DNA of 64,000 nucleotides from Mycolicibacterium rhodesiae JS60 (GTDB lineage Bacteria; Actinomycetota; Actinomycetes; Mycobacteriales; Mycobacteriaceae), in NCBI GenBank assembly GCA_000230935.2, contig AGIQ01000001.1:124001-188000 (forward strand), written 5' to 3'. A program made the position numbers and the translations under genes. Below, in pieces: positions 1-12,437 of this stretch. The notes below the pieces were generated by a model that was not told the origin of the DNA, did not search any database, and worked only from the letters and a program-made list of their open reading frames with translations. Every line of letters begins with the position of its first letter. Position 1 is the stretch's first letter.

Positions 1-240
1 CGCGCCGAGGGTGAACGAGATGAACAGATAGCTCAAGAAGATGACCAGGTTCAGGGTCGGCAGGTCCTGCAGCATGACCCGATCCGACGGTGGCAGCCCG
101 AACCGCAGGAAGCCCAGAACCAGCAGTGCGCCGATGATGTCGGCCTGCAGCATGCCCAGGGAAAACACCGGCCACGGGGTGCGCGCAACCCACCGGACGA
201 ATCCACTGATTCGCCGCGGGCTGAGCTGCGCGGTGGTCAC
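1..240 (-). CDS. Adenylate cyclase, membrane N-terminus (partial, Rv3645-like)
   Basis: The first 80 codons of a minus-strand gene that runs off the left edge of the window. From a GTG at 240 it reads VTTAQLSPRR and then RWVARTPWPVFSLGMLQ, followed by hydrophobic stretches GALLVLGFLRFG and LVIFLSYLFISF. This matches the beginning of the Mtb membrane-anchored class III adenylate cyclase Rv3645 as I remember it, and Rv3645 is also the divergent neighbour of the holB homologue Rv3644c. The cyclase and HAMP domains lie outside the window, so function rests on homology of the N-terminus and synteny. It diverges from holB across about 90 bp, which must hold both promoters. Confidence 0.75.
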   Translation of the reverse strand, partial: MTTAQLSPRRISGFVRWVARTPWPVFSLGMLQADIIGALLVLGFLRFGLPPSDRVMLQDLPTLNLVIFLSYLFISFTLGA

Positions 241-333
241 CAGCCCACCGTATCGGTACAGAGTGACCGATCAGTGCCTTCAGAACCCGGTGGGCAGCGG
301 TTGTGTCGTTGCTGAGCACTAGTGTTTGTGGCG

Positions 334-1548
334 ATGTCCGGAGTTTTCACGCGGCTGGTGGGCCAAAGCGCCGTGGAATCAGAGCTCGTCGGCGCCGCAC
401 GGGCGGCGCGGGGTGATTCCGCTCACGATGGCCTCGCCACCGGGACCATGACACACGCCTGGCTGATCACCGGTCCGCCCGGATCGGGGCGCTCGGTGGC
501 CGCGCAGTGCTTCGCGGCGGCCCTGCAGTGCACCGCTGACGGCACGCCGGGGTGCGGGGAGTGCCGGTCCTGCACGACGACGATGGCCGGCACCCACGGC
601 GACGTCCGCCGCATCATCCCCGAGGGCCTGTCGATCGGTGTCGACGAGATGCGCAACATCGTGCAGATCGCTTCGCGCCGGCCGAGTACCGGCCGCTGGC
701 AGATCGTCGTGATCGAGGACGCCGACCGGCTCACCGAGGGTGCGGCCAACGCCCTGCTCAAGGTCGTGGAGGAGCCGCCGCCGTCGACGGTGTTCCTGCT
801 GTGCGCACCGTCGGTGGATCCCGAGGACATCGCGATCACCCTGCGGTCCCGGTGCCGGCATGTGGCGCTGGTGACACCGCCGACCGCGGCGATCGCGCAG
901 GTGCTGATCGACAACGACGGCCTGTCCCCCGAAGACGCGCAGTGGGCGGCCTCGGTCAGCGGCGGTCATGTCGGGCGGGCGCGACGGCTGGCCACCGATC
1001 CCGCTGCCCGCGACCGCCGCACCCGCGCGCTCGGGCTGGCCCGGGATGCCGCCACGCCGTCGCGGGCCTACGCGGCGGCAGAAGAGCTGGTGGCCACCGC
1101 GGAAGCCGAGGCCAAGGCGCTCAATGCCGGTCGCGACGAGGTCGAGGCGGAGGAGCTGAAGACCGCACTGGGTGCCGGTGGCACCGGCAAGGGCACCGCG
1201 GGCACGCTGCGCGGAGCCACCGGGGCGATCCGAGATCTCGAGAAGCGGCAGAAATCGCGCCAGACCCGGGCCTCGCGTGACGCGCTGGATCGGGCGCTGA
1301 TCGATCTGGCGACGTACTTCCGGGACGCACTGATGGTGGCCAACGGTGCCGCGACGGTGGTTCCGAATCATCCCGACATGGCCGAGCGGGTGGCGGCCAT
1401 GGCGGCGCACTCGTCTCCGGAGCGGCTGCTGCGCTGTATCGAGGCGGTCCTGGAGTGCCGGGAGGCGCTGGCGACGAACGTCAAACCCAAGTTCGCGGTC
1501 GATGCGCTGGTGGCGACCGTGGGTCAAGCACTCCGTTCAGACCTGTAG
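334..1548 (+). CDS. holB: DNA polymerase III subunit delta'
   Basis: Clamp-loader subunit delta', which works with the tau/gamma and delta subunits to load the beta sliding clamp. The protein opens MSGVFTRLVGQ and has a P-loop-like GPPGSGRS, then a zinc-module pattern of four cysteines (CTADGTPGCGECRSC), then VIEDADRLT (Walker-B-like) and the SRC motif in LRSRCRHVAL (sensor/arginine region). Length (404 aa) fits Mtb Rv3644c (about 401 aa). I chose the ATG at 334; an in-frame GTG at 322 would add four residues. tRNA-Thr follows 28 bp downstream, the same arrangement as in Mtb. Confidence 0.93.
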   Translation: MSGVFTRLVGQSAVESELVGAARAARGDSAHDGLATGTMTHAWLITGPPGSGRSVAAQCFAAALQCTADGTPGCGECRSCTTTMAGTHGDVRRIIPEGLSIGVDEMRNIVQIASRRPSTGRWQIVVIEDADRLTEGAANALLKVVEEPPPSTVFLLCAPSVDPEDIAITLRSRCRHVALVTPPTAAIAQVLIDNDGLSPEDAQWAASVSGGHVGRARRLATDPAARDRRTRALGLARDAATPSRAYAAAEELVATAEAEAKALNAGRDEVEAEELKTALGAGGTGKGTAGTLRGATGAIRDLEKRQKSRQTRASRDALDRALIDLATYFRDALMVANGAATVVPNHPDMAERVAAMAAHSSPERLLRCIEAVLECREALATNVKPKFAVDALVATVGQALRSDL

Positions 1549-1576
1549 ACTCACTGCTCGGTCCTCACGGGGCCGC

Positions 1577-1649
1577 GCCACCTTAGCTCAGTCGGTAGAG
1601 CGATTCACTCGTAATGAATAGGTCAGGAGTTCGATTCTCCTAGGTGGCT
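1577..1649 (+). tRNA. tRNA-Thr (anticodon CGT)
   Basis: A 73-nt cloverleaf. Acceptor arms GCCACCT (1577-1583) and AGGTGGC (1642-1648) pair perfectly. The D stem is GCTC/GAGC. The anticodon stem ATTCA/TGAAT encloses loop CTCGTAA, giving anticodon CGT (reads ACG, Thr). The T stem AGGAG/CTCCT encloses TTCGATT. Discriminator base is T; the CCA end is not encoded (TCCG follows). It sits just after holB. Confidence 0.97.
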
Positions 1650-1652
1650 CCG

Positions 1653-2018
1653 CTATGCCTTGCCGAGTTCCTCGGCGGCAATATTGCGCGCCGTGGCGGC
1701 CGCAGGGAAACCGGCGTAGCCACTGGAGTGGTAGATGACCTCGGCGATCTCGTCCTCGGTCAATCCGTTCTGCTTGGCGATGCGGAAGTGGGCCTTCATC
1801 TCGTCGCCCGCACGCAGCGCGATCAGGATGCCCAGCGTCACCAGGCTGCGGTCCCGGCGGCTGAGCCCCTCGCGGGTCCACAGCTTGCCGAACACGCTCT
1901 CGACCCCGATCTCCATCAGTTCCGGGGCGAAGCCGCCGAATTCGACGTCACCGTCGGGCAGTGTGCCGGGCAGCATCTCCCGGAAAACACGTAGACCATC
2001 CTCGCGCAAGTTAGACAT
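1653..2018 (-). CDS. Carboxymuconolactone decarboxylase (CMD) family protein
   Basis: A 121-aa single-domain protein of the CMD/AhpD superfamily (PF02627 type), recognised from REGLSRRDRSLVTLGILIAL, the H in MKAHFRIAKQ, the GLTEDEIAEVIYHSSGYAG segment and the ending FPAAATARNIA. The AhpD-type CxxC pair is absent, so a peroxidase-reductase role is unlikely; a decarboxylase or lactonase-type role is possible but the substrate cannot be told. The gene lies four bases from the tRNA 3' end on the opposite strand. The in-frame ATG at 2018 is the natural start. Nothing nearby suggests an aromatic-degradation operon. Confidence 0.85.
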   Translation of the reverse strand: MSNLREDGLRVFREMLPGTLPDGDVEFGGFAPELMEIGVESVFGKLWTREGLSRRDRSLVTLGILIALRAGDEMKAHFRIAKQNGLTEDEIAEVIYHSSGYAGFPAAATARNIAAEELGKA

Positions 2019-2094
2019 GCAAACTACTTTGGCACATCGCGGGTCGGCGAGAGTAACGCCAGAGTGAAAAATGGGCCCTGGCGGCGCCGCGGCG

Positions 2095-5193
<3,099 letters not shown>

Positions 5194-5197
<4 letters not shown>

Positions 5198-5913
5198 CGG
5201 TGCATCCTTCCGCGCAGGAACCCGTCGAAGACGATGTTCACCCCGTTCAGCAGCGGCTGGCCCTTGGACATGGAGTACTCGGTGTAGAGGATCTCGACGG
5301 GCTCTTCGGTTACCCGCCAATGGTTTTCGGCGATCAGGGCGATGAACTCTCCTGCGTGGCTCATGCCGTTCATCGTCAGGTTGAGGTTGTCGGCCACCGT
5401 CTTGTTGAACACCCGCAGCCCGTTGTGCGCGTCGGTCAGGTGCAGCCGGTGACTACTCGGGCTCAGCACGGCGGCGGTGCGCAGGATCAACCGCTTCAGC
5501 GGCGGGGTCTGGCTGACGGTGCCGCCGGCGAAGCGGGTGCCGATGACGATGTCGACGTCAGCCTTGGCCAGCCGGTCGATCATCACGACAACGTCCTTGA
5601 CGCGGTGCTGTCCGTCGGCGTCGAACGTCACGAACACCGCGGCGCCGGGTTGGCTGCGGGCGTACTCGACACCGGTCTGGATAGCGGCGCCCTGCCCGAG
5701 ATTCACCGGATGGCGCACCACATGGGCGCCCGCGCGCAGCGCGATATCGGAGGTGTCGTCCCGGCTGCCGTCGTCAACACACACCACATGGTCGAAGACT
5801 CCGCGCAGGTCGGCTATGACGTCGCCGATGACCTTCGCTTCGTTGAACGCCGGCACGATGATCCAGGCGTCGGGGTAGGGCGTGTCGATGTCCACAAGGT
5901 ACACGCCAGGCAT
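5194..5913 (-). CDS. ppgS: GT2 family polyprenyl-phosphate glycosyltransferase (PpgS-like)
   Basis: A 239-aa GT-A enzyme related to dolichol-phosphate-mannose synthase. IIVPAFNEAKVI opens the nucleotide-binding domain, VCVDDGSRDDTS carries the first Asp pair, FDADGQH the DxD metal site, and IGTRF and AHNGLRVF are typical of this branch. No membrane anchor is present; the DUF2304 partner downstream probably provides one. The Mtb orthologue Rv3631 transfers GalNAc to decaprenyl-phosphate. That modification was described for slow growers, so the sugar used here is uncertain. It lies seven bases after the flippase-like gene. Confidence 0.85.
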
Positions 5914-5920
5914 CGTTGGT

Positions 5921-7207
5921 TCAGCGTGCGGCGCGGGCCAGCGCCGCCAGGTGGACGACGATGCCGACCAGTGGCCCGCACAGCAGGGCCACCACGGTGC
6001 GGTCGGTCAGGGGAATCGGCAGCGTCAACAGGACCGTGGAGGCGACGGTGGCTCCGACCCAGCCGATCGAGTAGGCCCGGTGCAGGGCCGCTGCCACGGT
6101 CGCGGCCCCGGTCACGGTCAGCAGCGCGATCGCCACCGCACCCGCGGTCAGCCAGGCCAGCAGCGGCCCGCCCGGACTGTATTCGTCGCCGAACGCGACC
6201 CGGATCAGCCATGGCCCGAGGAGCCCGGCGGCCAGCACGCCGACGGCGCCCAGCCCGACGACGACGGCCGCGGGGGCGAGCAGCGCCTTGAGGCGATGCC
6301 CGCGGTGGTCGACGAAGTGTGCGATCAGATTGCCCTGCATCGCGGTGAGCGGCACCAGCAGCGGCGCCCGTGTCAGCGTCACCGCCAGGATCACCACGCC
6401 GCCTGCCGCGCCGAGGTCACCGCCGGAGGTCGCCTTCAGGAGCACCGGGAAACCCATGACGAGGATGGCGCTGGCGCCGGCGGCGGCGATCGAGTGTCCG
6501 GCCCCGCGCAAGAAGGTCGCGGTGCCGCCGGGTGTGCGCAGACCTGCCGCGGTGCGCGCACCCGGGGAGACCGCCAGCAGCAGCAGCCAGCCCACCGCAC
6601 CGGCGACCGTCGCCCACAGGAAACCGTCGAGGCCCCACCCGAGGGCGAATGCCACCGCGGCGACCGCCACCCGCATGACGGCGTCGATGACCATCAGCAC
6701 GCCGTATCCACCCCAGCGCCCGGTTCCGGCGAGTAGACCCAGAAGTGTTGCGTGGATGCAGAATCCGGCCAGGCCCACGCAGAGAAGCACTACCGACAGC
6801 GGTCGGGAGTCGCTGAACACGTGCGGCGCCCAGAGCGGGGATGTGCTGGCCATGGCGACGGCGGCCACCAGCCCGACACCAGTCGCCACCCGCATCGGGT
6901 GGGTGCGTGGTCCCTCGACGATCTCGACATAGTTCGCCGACCGGACCTCCCGGGTGGCCTCTTGCAGCAGCCCGTAGGCCGCGCCGTTGACCAACCCGAA
7001 CGCTCCCCAGAACACGCCGAATACCGAGAAGCCGGCCGGATTCAGGGCACGCGCAGCCAGATAGAGCACCGCGTATCCGCACACCGCCGAAATCGCGGTG
7101 GCCGCCCCGACGCGCGCCACGCTGCCACGGGTGATCGCCCCGGTCCCCCCGACCTGGTCGGCACCGGTGGCGCTGAGCGCCTCGAAGGAGGCGCCCGCGT
7201 CGGTCAC
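5921..7207 (-). CDS. Flippase-like polytopic membrane protein (Rv3630 homologue)
   Basis: A 428-aa protein with about twelve hydrophobic segments, of the Wzx/MATE-like type (oligosaccharide or peptide exporter fold). Evidence is the even spacing of helices from AISAVCGYAVLYLAARALNP to the C-terminal IVVHLAALARAAR, plus a positively charged loop before each helical pair. The GTG at 7207 overlaps the stop of the M1 peptidase (GTGA), so the start is well fixed. Mtb Rv3630 has the same length and the same partners (Rv3631, Rv3632). Inferred role: moving a lipid-linked sugar or the product of the upstream synthetase across the membrane. Confidence 0.8.
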   Translation of the reverse strand: MTDAGASFEALSATGADQVGGTGAITRGSVARVGAATAISAVCGYAVLYLAARALNPAGFSVFGVFWGAFGLVNGAAYGLLQEATREVRSANYVEIVEGPRTHPMRVATGVGLVAAVAMASTSPLWAPHVFSDSRPLSVVLLCVGLAGFCIHATLLGLLAGTGRWGGYGVLMVIDAVMRVAVAAVAFALGWGLDGFLWATVAGAVGWLLLLAVSPGARTAAGLRTPGGTATFLRGAGHSIAAAGASAILVMGFPVLLKATSGGDLGAAGGVVILAVTLTRAPLLVPLTAMQGNLIAHFVDHRGHRLKALLAPAAVVVGLGAVGVLAAGLLGPWLIRVAFGDEYSPGGPLLAWLTAGAVAIALLTVTGAATVAAALHRAYSIGWVGATVASTVLLTLPIPLTDRTVVALLCGPLVGIVVHLAALARAAR

Positions 7208-8541
7208 AGCCGCGGCACCTCGGTCGAGTCCAGCCAGGCGTCCCACAGCGGACGTAACGACACGTCCGCGTAGTTGGCGGCAAGACCTTTGAAATCGTCG
7301 GTCACCACGGTGCTGTGCTTGTAGCGCTCCGTCCAATCTCGGAGCAGCGCAAAAAATTTCTCGTCACCGATGGTGCCGCGCAGCACGTGCAGGGTGAGTG
7401 CGCCGCGCTTGTAGACCCGATCGTCGAACATGTCCCGGGGGCCCGGGTCGGACAGCAACAGATTCTGCGGCGAGTTCGCCAGCTTGGCGTGATAGTGGCG
7501 GGCCCAGTCTTCGGCGCTCTGTCCGCCGGAGTTCTCCGACCACAACCATTCGGCGTAACAGGCGAATCCCTCGTGCAGCCAGATATCGCGCCAGCGGCGC
7601 ACTGTCACACTGTTGCCGAACCATTGGTGAGCCAGTTCGTGGGCGATCAACCGTTCGGATCCGCGCTTGCCGTCGCAGTGGTTGGCGCCGAAGATCGAGA
7701 TGCCCTGCGCCTCCACCGGTATCTCGAGATCGTCGTCGGTCACCACCACGGTGTAGCCAGTGCTCAGCGGGTACGGCCCGAACAGTTTGATGAACAGCTT
7801 CATCATCTGTGGCTGGCGCTCGAAGTCGTGAGCGAAGTTGGCGCGCAATCGATCTGGTAGCACTGCCTGCATAGGCACCTGAGCCTTGGGCAACTTGTTG
7901 GCGCCGTACATGCCGATCTGCAACGTCACCAGATAGGTCGATGTCGGCTCTGGCTGTTCGTAGGTCCACACCGTGTGCGCGGCGCGAACGCGGCGCGACA
8001 CCAGCTCACCGTTGGCCACCGCGCGGTACGGACTGTCGGTGCTGATCTGGATGCGATAGCTGGCCTTGGCGCTCGGGTGGTCGTCGCAGGGGAACCACGA
8101 AGCCGCTCCGTTCGGCTGCCCGGCAACCAACGCCCCGTTCGACAGTTCCTCGAAACCGATTTCGCCCCAATGGCTTCGGATCGGCCGGGGCGAGCCGCCG
8201 TAGCGGACCTGGATCGTCATCGCCGCACCGGCCGGCAGCGGGGAAGCCAGTGTGATGTGCAGCTTGCCATGGGACTTTCCGAAATGGGACGGCCGACGGC
8301 CGTTGACCGTCACCTTCGTCACCGCCAGCGCGTCGGACAGGTCCAGGGTGAACGTCTGCAGCGAGGCCAGCGTCGCAGCGGTGATCGTGGCCGATCCGGT
8401 CAGCCGATTGATCGCGACCTTGTACTCCAGCTCCAACTCGTAGCGTGAAACCCGATAGCCGAAGTTGCCGTTGTGCGGCAGGTACGGGTCGATGACGGGA
8501 GGGCCGCCTTTCTTGGCGACCTTCTTGACGGGGCGTTTCAC
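7204..8541 (-). CDS. M1 family zinc aminopeptidase, short form (Pld-like?)
   Basis: A 445-aa peptidase of the gluzincin M1 family. The zinc site is complete: HELAH at residues 301-305 and Glu324 in LHEGFACYAEW. The exopeptidase GAMEN motif is replaced by VEAQG near residue 277, a variant seen in some actinobacterial M1 enzymes. The N-terminal beta domain is present, but the helical C-terminal domain of PepN is missing (PepN is about 850 aa). No signal peptide is visible. The GTG at 8541 overlaps the stop of the Pls-like synthetase by four bases. The epsilon-poly-lysine-degrading enzymes (Pld) of Streptomyces are also M1 aminopeptidases, so a role in trimming the synthetase product is a reasonable inference. 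Confidence 0.88.
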   Translation of the reverse strand: MKRPVKKVAKKGGPPVIDPYLPHNGNFGYRVSRYELELEYKVAINRLTGSATITAATLASLQTFTLDLSDALAVTKVTVNGRRPSHFGKSHGKLHITLASPLPAGAAMTIQVRYGGSPRPIRSHWGEIGFEELSNGALVAGQPNGAASWFPCDDHPSAKASYRIQISTDSPYRAVANGELVSRRVRAAHTVWTYEQPEPTSTYLVTLQIGMYGANKLPKAQVPMQAVLPDRLRANFAHDFERQPQMMKLFIKLFGPYPLSTGYTVVVTDDDLEIPVEAQGISIFGANHCDGKRGSERLIAHELAHQWFGNSVTVRRWRDIWLHEGFACYAEWLWSENSGGQSAEDWARHYHAKLANSPQNLLLSDPGPRDMFDDRVYKRGALTLHVLRGTIGDEKFFALLRDWTERYKHSTVVTDDFKGLAANYADVSLRPLWDAWLDSTEVPRL

Positions 8542-11500
8542 GCGGCGCTGCCCTCGGGTTCGCGCGCGGGCTTCTCGTCGCGTGGCTTCTTTCGCGAAAT
8601 CACCCAGGGTGCAATGGGATTGCCCTGCCAGCGGGTCGAAGGCGGTACCTCGTCACCGCGCATCACCAGCGAGGCCGGGCCGACGGTGGCGCCGGCGCCG
8701 AGCTTGGCGGCGGGTAGCGCGACGCAGTGCGGGCCCAGGGTGGCGCCCTCGTCGAGCACGACGGTGTCCATCCGCATGATCCGATCATGGAACAGGTGCG
8801 TCTGCACAACGCAGCCGCGGTTGACGGTACTGGCGCGCTGCAACGTCACCAGGTCGGCCTCGGGCAGCCAGTATGTCTCGCACCACACGCCGCGGCCGAT
8901 TTTGGCCCCCAGCGCGCGCAACCACAGGTTCATCACCGGGGTGCCGCTGGCCGCGCGGGCGAACCACGGCCCGGCCACCGTCTCGACGAAGGTGTCCGAC
9001 ACCTCGTTGCGCCACACGAACGACGACCACAGCGGTTGCTCACCGGACCGAATCCGGCCCACTACAAGCCATTTGGCAGCGACCGCGGTGCCGCCGGCGA
9101 CCGCGCCCGCCGCCAGCAGCACGATCCCGCCGCCGAGCGCGGCCCAGCCGTAACCGAACCGGATCGCCAGCGCCTGCAGCGATACCAGCACTGCCACCCC
9201 GATCGCGAACGTGACGATCACCGGGAACAGCCGGCACGTCTCGACCGCGGAGCGCATGATCTTCAGCCGCATCGGCGGGCTGTAGGTCAGGGATGCGTCG
9301 GCCTCGTCGGCGTGGCGGCGCAACCGGATCGGCGGGCTGCCCAGCCAGGACGAACCGGCCTTCGCCTTGTGCGGGGTGGCCGACAGCACCGCGACCAGAC
9401 CGCCGTCGGGCACCCGTCGGCCAGGCTGGGTGATCCCGGAGTTGCCCAGGAACGCCCGCTTCCCGACGGTGGCCTTGGCCACGTGGATCCAGCCGCCGCC
9501 GAGCTCGTAGGAGGCGACCATGGTGTCGTCGGCCAGGAAGGCGCCGTCCTCGACGACGGTGAACTTCGGTGTCAGCAACGCGGTCGAAATCTCGGTATTG
9601 CGGCCCACTTTCGCGCCCAGGACCCGTAACCACCACGGGGTGAGCAGGCTGGCGTAGACCGGGAAGAGGTAATTGCGGGCGGCGTCCATCAGCCGTTCGG
9701 TGGCCCACAGCTGCCAGCCGACCCGGCTACGCACCGGGTGGTAGCCCTCGCCCAGGCCGATCGCCAGGATCCGCACACCGACGACCGTGATGGCGGCGTA
9801 CACGACCAGGGAGACCAGCGCGGCCACCGGAATCCACGGCGCGGCGGCGCCGATCGCCGACAGCAGTGTCGCGCTGTGCCGCGCGGGCCACACCAGCACG
9901 GCCAGGCCGGCAGCCAAAGACACCAACGGAACCGCACCCAGCAGCACCGACGTCACGCCGTACATCGCCACCCAGTGGGCACGTCGGGCCGGCCGGTGCT
10001 CGGGCCACGGATGGCGGGCCTTGCCGGATTTCACCGCCGGCGAACCCTTCCAGTACTGCCCGTTCTTGACCTTGCCGACGACGCCCGAACCGGGTGCCAC
10101 GTCGGCGTTCTTACCGATCACGGCGCCGGGGAACAGTGTCGTGCGGGCGCCGATGGTGGCGTCGTTGCCGACGGTGATCGGGCCGACGTGGAAGAGGTCG
10201 CCGTCGATCCAATGCCCGGTCAGGTCGACCTCCGGTTCGATGGACACCCGGTGGCCGAGCGCAAGCATCCCGGTCACCGGAGGCGCCGAGTGCAGATCCA
10301 CGCCTTTGCCCACCTTGTTACCCAGCGCCCGTGCGTAATACACCAGCCATGGCGCGCCCGCGAGGTTCTCCGCGCCGCTGGCATCGGCCAGCCGTTCGGC
10401 CAGCCACACCCGCAGGTGCTCGCTACCGCCGCGGCGGTAGGTACCCTGCTCCAGGCCGGCCAACAACATCCGCGCGCCGAGCACGGCGATGCCCATCCGG
10501 CCGAATGGGGTGATGAAGAGCACGAAGGCCACCACCACCAGCCACCAGTTGATGGTGGCCAGCCACGGCAGCGGATGCAGCGCGGCGGCCACATTGTTGA
10601 CCAGCGCCAGCCACGTCACCCACTGCAGGCCGGTCAGCGTGGCCAGCGGCACCGACAGCAGGACCTGCGCGGCCTGCGTCGACACCGGCGTCGGCTTGAC
10701 GTCGCGCGGGGTGACCACCGGTGGCGGGGCGAGCTCTTCGAGGAACTCGGCCAGCGACCCGAGCCGCGGGTGATCGTAGAGCTGGGCCACAGTCAGCTGC
10801 GGATAGCGCTCGCGCAGCGCGGCCACCAGCTGCGCGGCCGACAGCGAACCGCCGCCGAGGGCGAAGAAGTCTGCCTCCGGGCCGTCGACCACCGCACCCA
10901 GCACATCGCGCCAGAGCCCCGCCAGCCAGCCCATGGTGCCGCCGAGATCCGGCTCCTGATCCTGGTAGCCCGGCGGCGGCCAGGGCAGGGCGTCGCGGTC
11001 GACCTTTCCCGACGTCCTGGTCGGCAGCTCCTCGAGCAGCACCAGCCGCGGCACCAGAGCGGCAGGCAGGCTGTCGGTGAGGTGCGCCCGGGCGGCGGCG
11101 AGGTCAAAGTTCGGGTCGGCGCTCGCGATGTACCCGACCAGCATCGGGGTACCGCTGGCGGTGCGCCGGACCGCCGCCGCGCCGCCACTGACCCCGGGCA
11201 GATGGACCAGCGCCGTGTCGACCTCGCCGAGTTCGATGCGGCGCCCGCCGACCTTGACCTGGTCGTCGGCGCGGCCCTGGAAATACAGTCCGTCGTTCTG
11301 CAGCCGGACCAAATCACCGCTGCGGTACGCGCGGGCCCATCCCAGCGTCGGCATCGGCGCGTACTTCTCGGCGTCCTTCTCCGGGTCCAGGTAGCGGGCC
11401 AGCCCGACTCCGCCGATCACCAGCTCGCCGACCTCGCCCACCGCGACCGGCGCACCCGCGGAGTCGACGACGGCCAGGTCCCAGCCGGGCAGTGGAAGGC

Positions 11501-12437
11501 CGATGCTGACTCCGCCGGCGCCTCCGAGCCGGGCCGCGCTGGCCACGACCGTGGCCTCGGTCGGTCCGTAGGTGTTCCACACCTCGCGGCCTTCGACGGC
11601 GAGTCGCTCGGCCAACTCGGGTGGGCAGGCTTCGCCGCCAAAGATCAACAGCCGCACCGCTTCCAGTGCCTCGGCCGGCCACAGCGACGCCAGGGTCGGC
11701 ACCGTGGACACCACGGTGATGTCCCGCGACACCAGCCACGGCCCGAGGTCCATGCCGCTGCGCACCAGCGCGCGCGGTGCGGGCACCAGGCATGCGCCGT
11801 ACCGCCAGGCCAGCCACATCTCCTCGCACGAGGCGTCGAACGCCACCGACAAGCCGGCCAGCACCCGATCGCCGGGTCCGATCGGATTGTCCTGCAGAAA
11901 CATTCGCGCCTCGGCGTCGACGAACGCCGCCGCGTTGCGGTGCGTCACCGCCACACCCTTGGGGGTGCCGGTGGATCCGGAGGTGAAAATGATCCAGGCG
12001 TCGTCACGGCCCAGCGGAGCGGTGGCGCGCCATCCGCGCGAGGACCCCGGCCCGCGGGACAGACCCGCTTCGGTGATGATCGCGACCACGCCGGCCTCGC
12101 CGAACACCAGCTGGGCCCGCTCGTCGGGGTCGTCGGCGTCCACCGGGACGTAGGCCGCGCCGGCGGCCAGCGTGGACAGGATCGCCACGTACAGGGCGTA
12201 GCTGCCCGACGGCATCCGGATGCCGATTCGGTCGCCGCGGCCGATACCGCGCGCTGCCAGCCACTCGACGCTCTCCTCGATGTCGGCGATCAGCTCGGCA
12301 TAGGTGAGCTGCACCGTTCCGTCGTCGATCGCCGCCGCCTCCGGGAAGCGGTTGGCGGTGTCGTAGAGGATGTCGATCAGGGTGCGCGGGGGCGGCGCCT
12401 GTTCCGACAAGAGGTACTGCGGGGGAATCTCCGGCAT
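8538..12437 (-). CDS. Pls/PosA-type nonribosomal peptide synthetase (A-PCP-membrane/hexapeptide)
   Basis: A 1299-aa single-module synthetase. Adenylation domain about residues 19-485: LTYAEL, FTSGSTGTPKG (151-161), NTYGPTE (288-294), YRSGDL (371-376), TSGKVD (475-480). Carrier domain about 500-570 with the phosphopantetheine serine at 531 (LGGGSL). The rest (about 590-1299) alternates membrane helices with left-handed beta-helix hexapeptide repeats (for example VGNDATIGARTTLFPG), the C-terminal architecture of epsilon-poly-L-lysine synthetase. There is no condensation or thioesterase domain. Specificity residues aligned without gaps to GrsA are D201, A202, E205, S244, I265, G267, T289, V297, V298, K478, resembling lysine codes. 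The ATG at 12437 was chosen because the upstream extension is arginine-rich and unlike the family. Confidence 0.92.
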   Translation of the reverse strand: MPEIPPQYLLSEQAPPPRTLIDILYDTANRFPEAAAIDDGTVQLTYAELIADIEESVEWLAARGIGRGDRIGIRMPSGSYALYVAILSTLAAGAAYVPVDADDPDERAQLVFGEAGVVAIITEAGLSRGPGSSRGWRATAPLGRDDAWIIFTSGSTGTPKGVAVTHRNAAAFVDAEARMFLQDNPIGPGDRVLAGLSVAFDASCEEMWLAWRYGACLVPAPRALVRSGMDLGPWLVSRDITVVSTVPTLASLWPAEALEAVRLLIFGGEACPPELAERLAVEGREVWNTYGPTEATVVASAARLGGAGGVSIGLPLPGWDLAVVDSAGAPVAVGEVGELVIGGVGLARYLDPEKDAEKYAPMPTLGWARAYRSGDLVRLQNDGLYFQGRADDQVKVGGRRIELGEVDTALVHLPGVSGGAAAVRRTASGTPMLVGYIASADPNFDLAAARAHLTDSLPAALVPRLVLLEELPTRTSGKVDRDALPWPPPGYQDQEPDLGGTMGWLAGLWRDVLGAVVDGPEADFFALGGGSLSAAQLVAALRERYPQLTVAQLYDHPRLGSLAEFLEELAPPPVVTPRDVKPTPVSTQAAQVLLSVPLATLTGLQWVTWLALVNNVAAALHPLPWLATINWWLVVVAFVLFITPFGRMGIAVLGARMLLAGLEQGTYRRGGSEHLRVWLAERLADASGAENLAGAPWLVYYARALGNKVGKGVDLHSAPPVTGMLALGHRVSIEPEVDLTGHWIDGDLFHVGPITVGNDATIGARTTLFPGAVIGKNADVAPGSGVVGKVKNGQYWKGSPAVKSGKARHPWPEHRPARRAHWVAMYGVTSVLLGAVPLVSLAAGLAVLVWPARHSATLLSAIGAAAPWIPVAALVSLVVYAAITVVGVRILAIGLGEGYHPVRSRVGWQLWATERLMDAARNYLFPVYASLLTPWWLRVLGAKVGRNTEISTALLTPKFTVVEDGAFLADDTMVASYELGGGWIHVAKATVGKRAFLGNSGITQPGRRVPDGGLVAVLSATPHKAKAGSSWLGSPPIRLRRHADEADASLTYSPPMRLKIMRSAVETCRLFPVIVTFAIGVAVLVSLQALAIRFGYGWAALGGGIVLLAAGAVAGGTAVAAKWLVVGRIRSGEQPLWSSFVWRNEVSDTFVETVAGPWFARAASGTPVMNLWLRALGAKIGRGVWCETYWLPEADLVTLQRASTVNRGCVVQTHLFHDRIMRMDTVVLDEGATLGPHCVALPAAKLGAGATVGPASLVMRGDEVPPSTRWQGNPIAPWVISRKKPRDEKPAREPEGSAA

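Noticed and set aside
1577..1649. tRNA-Thr as an integration site of a mobile element
   Set aside because: No duplicated tRNA 3' end, integrase or foreign gene block follows; the next genes are ordinary.
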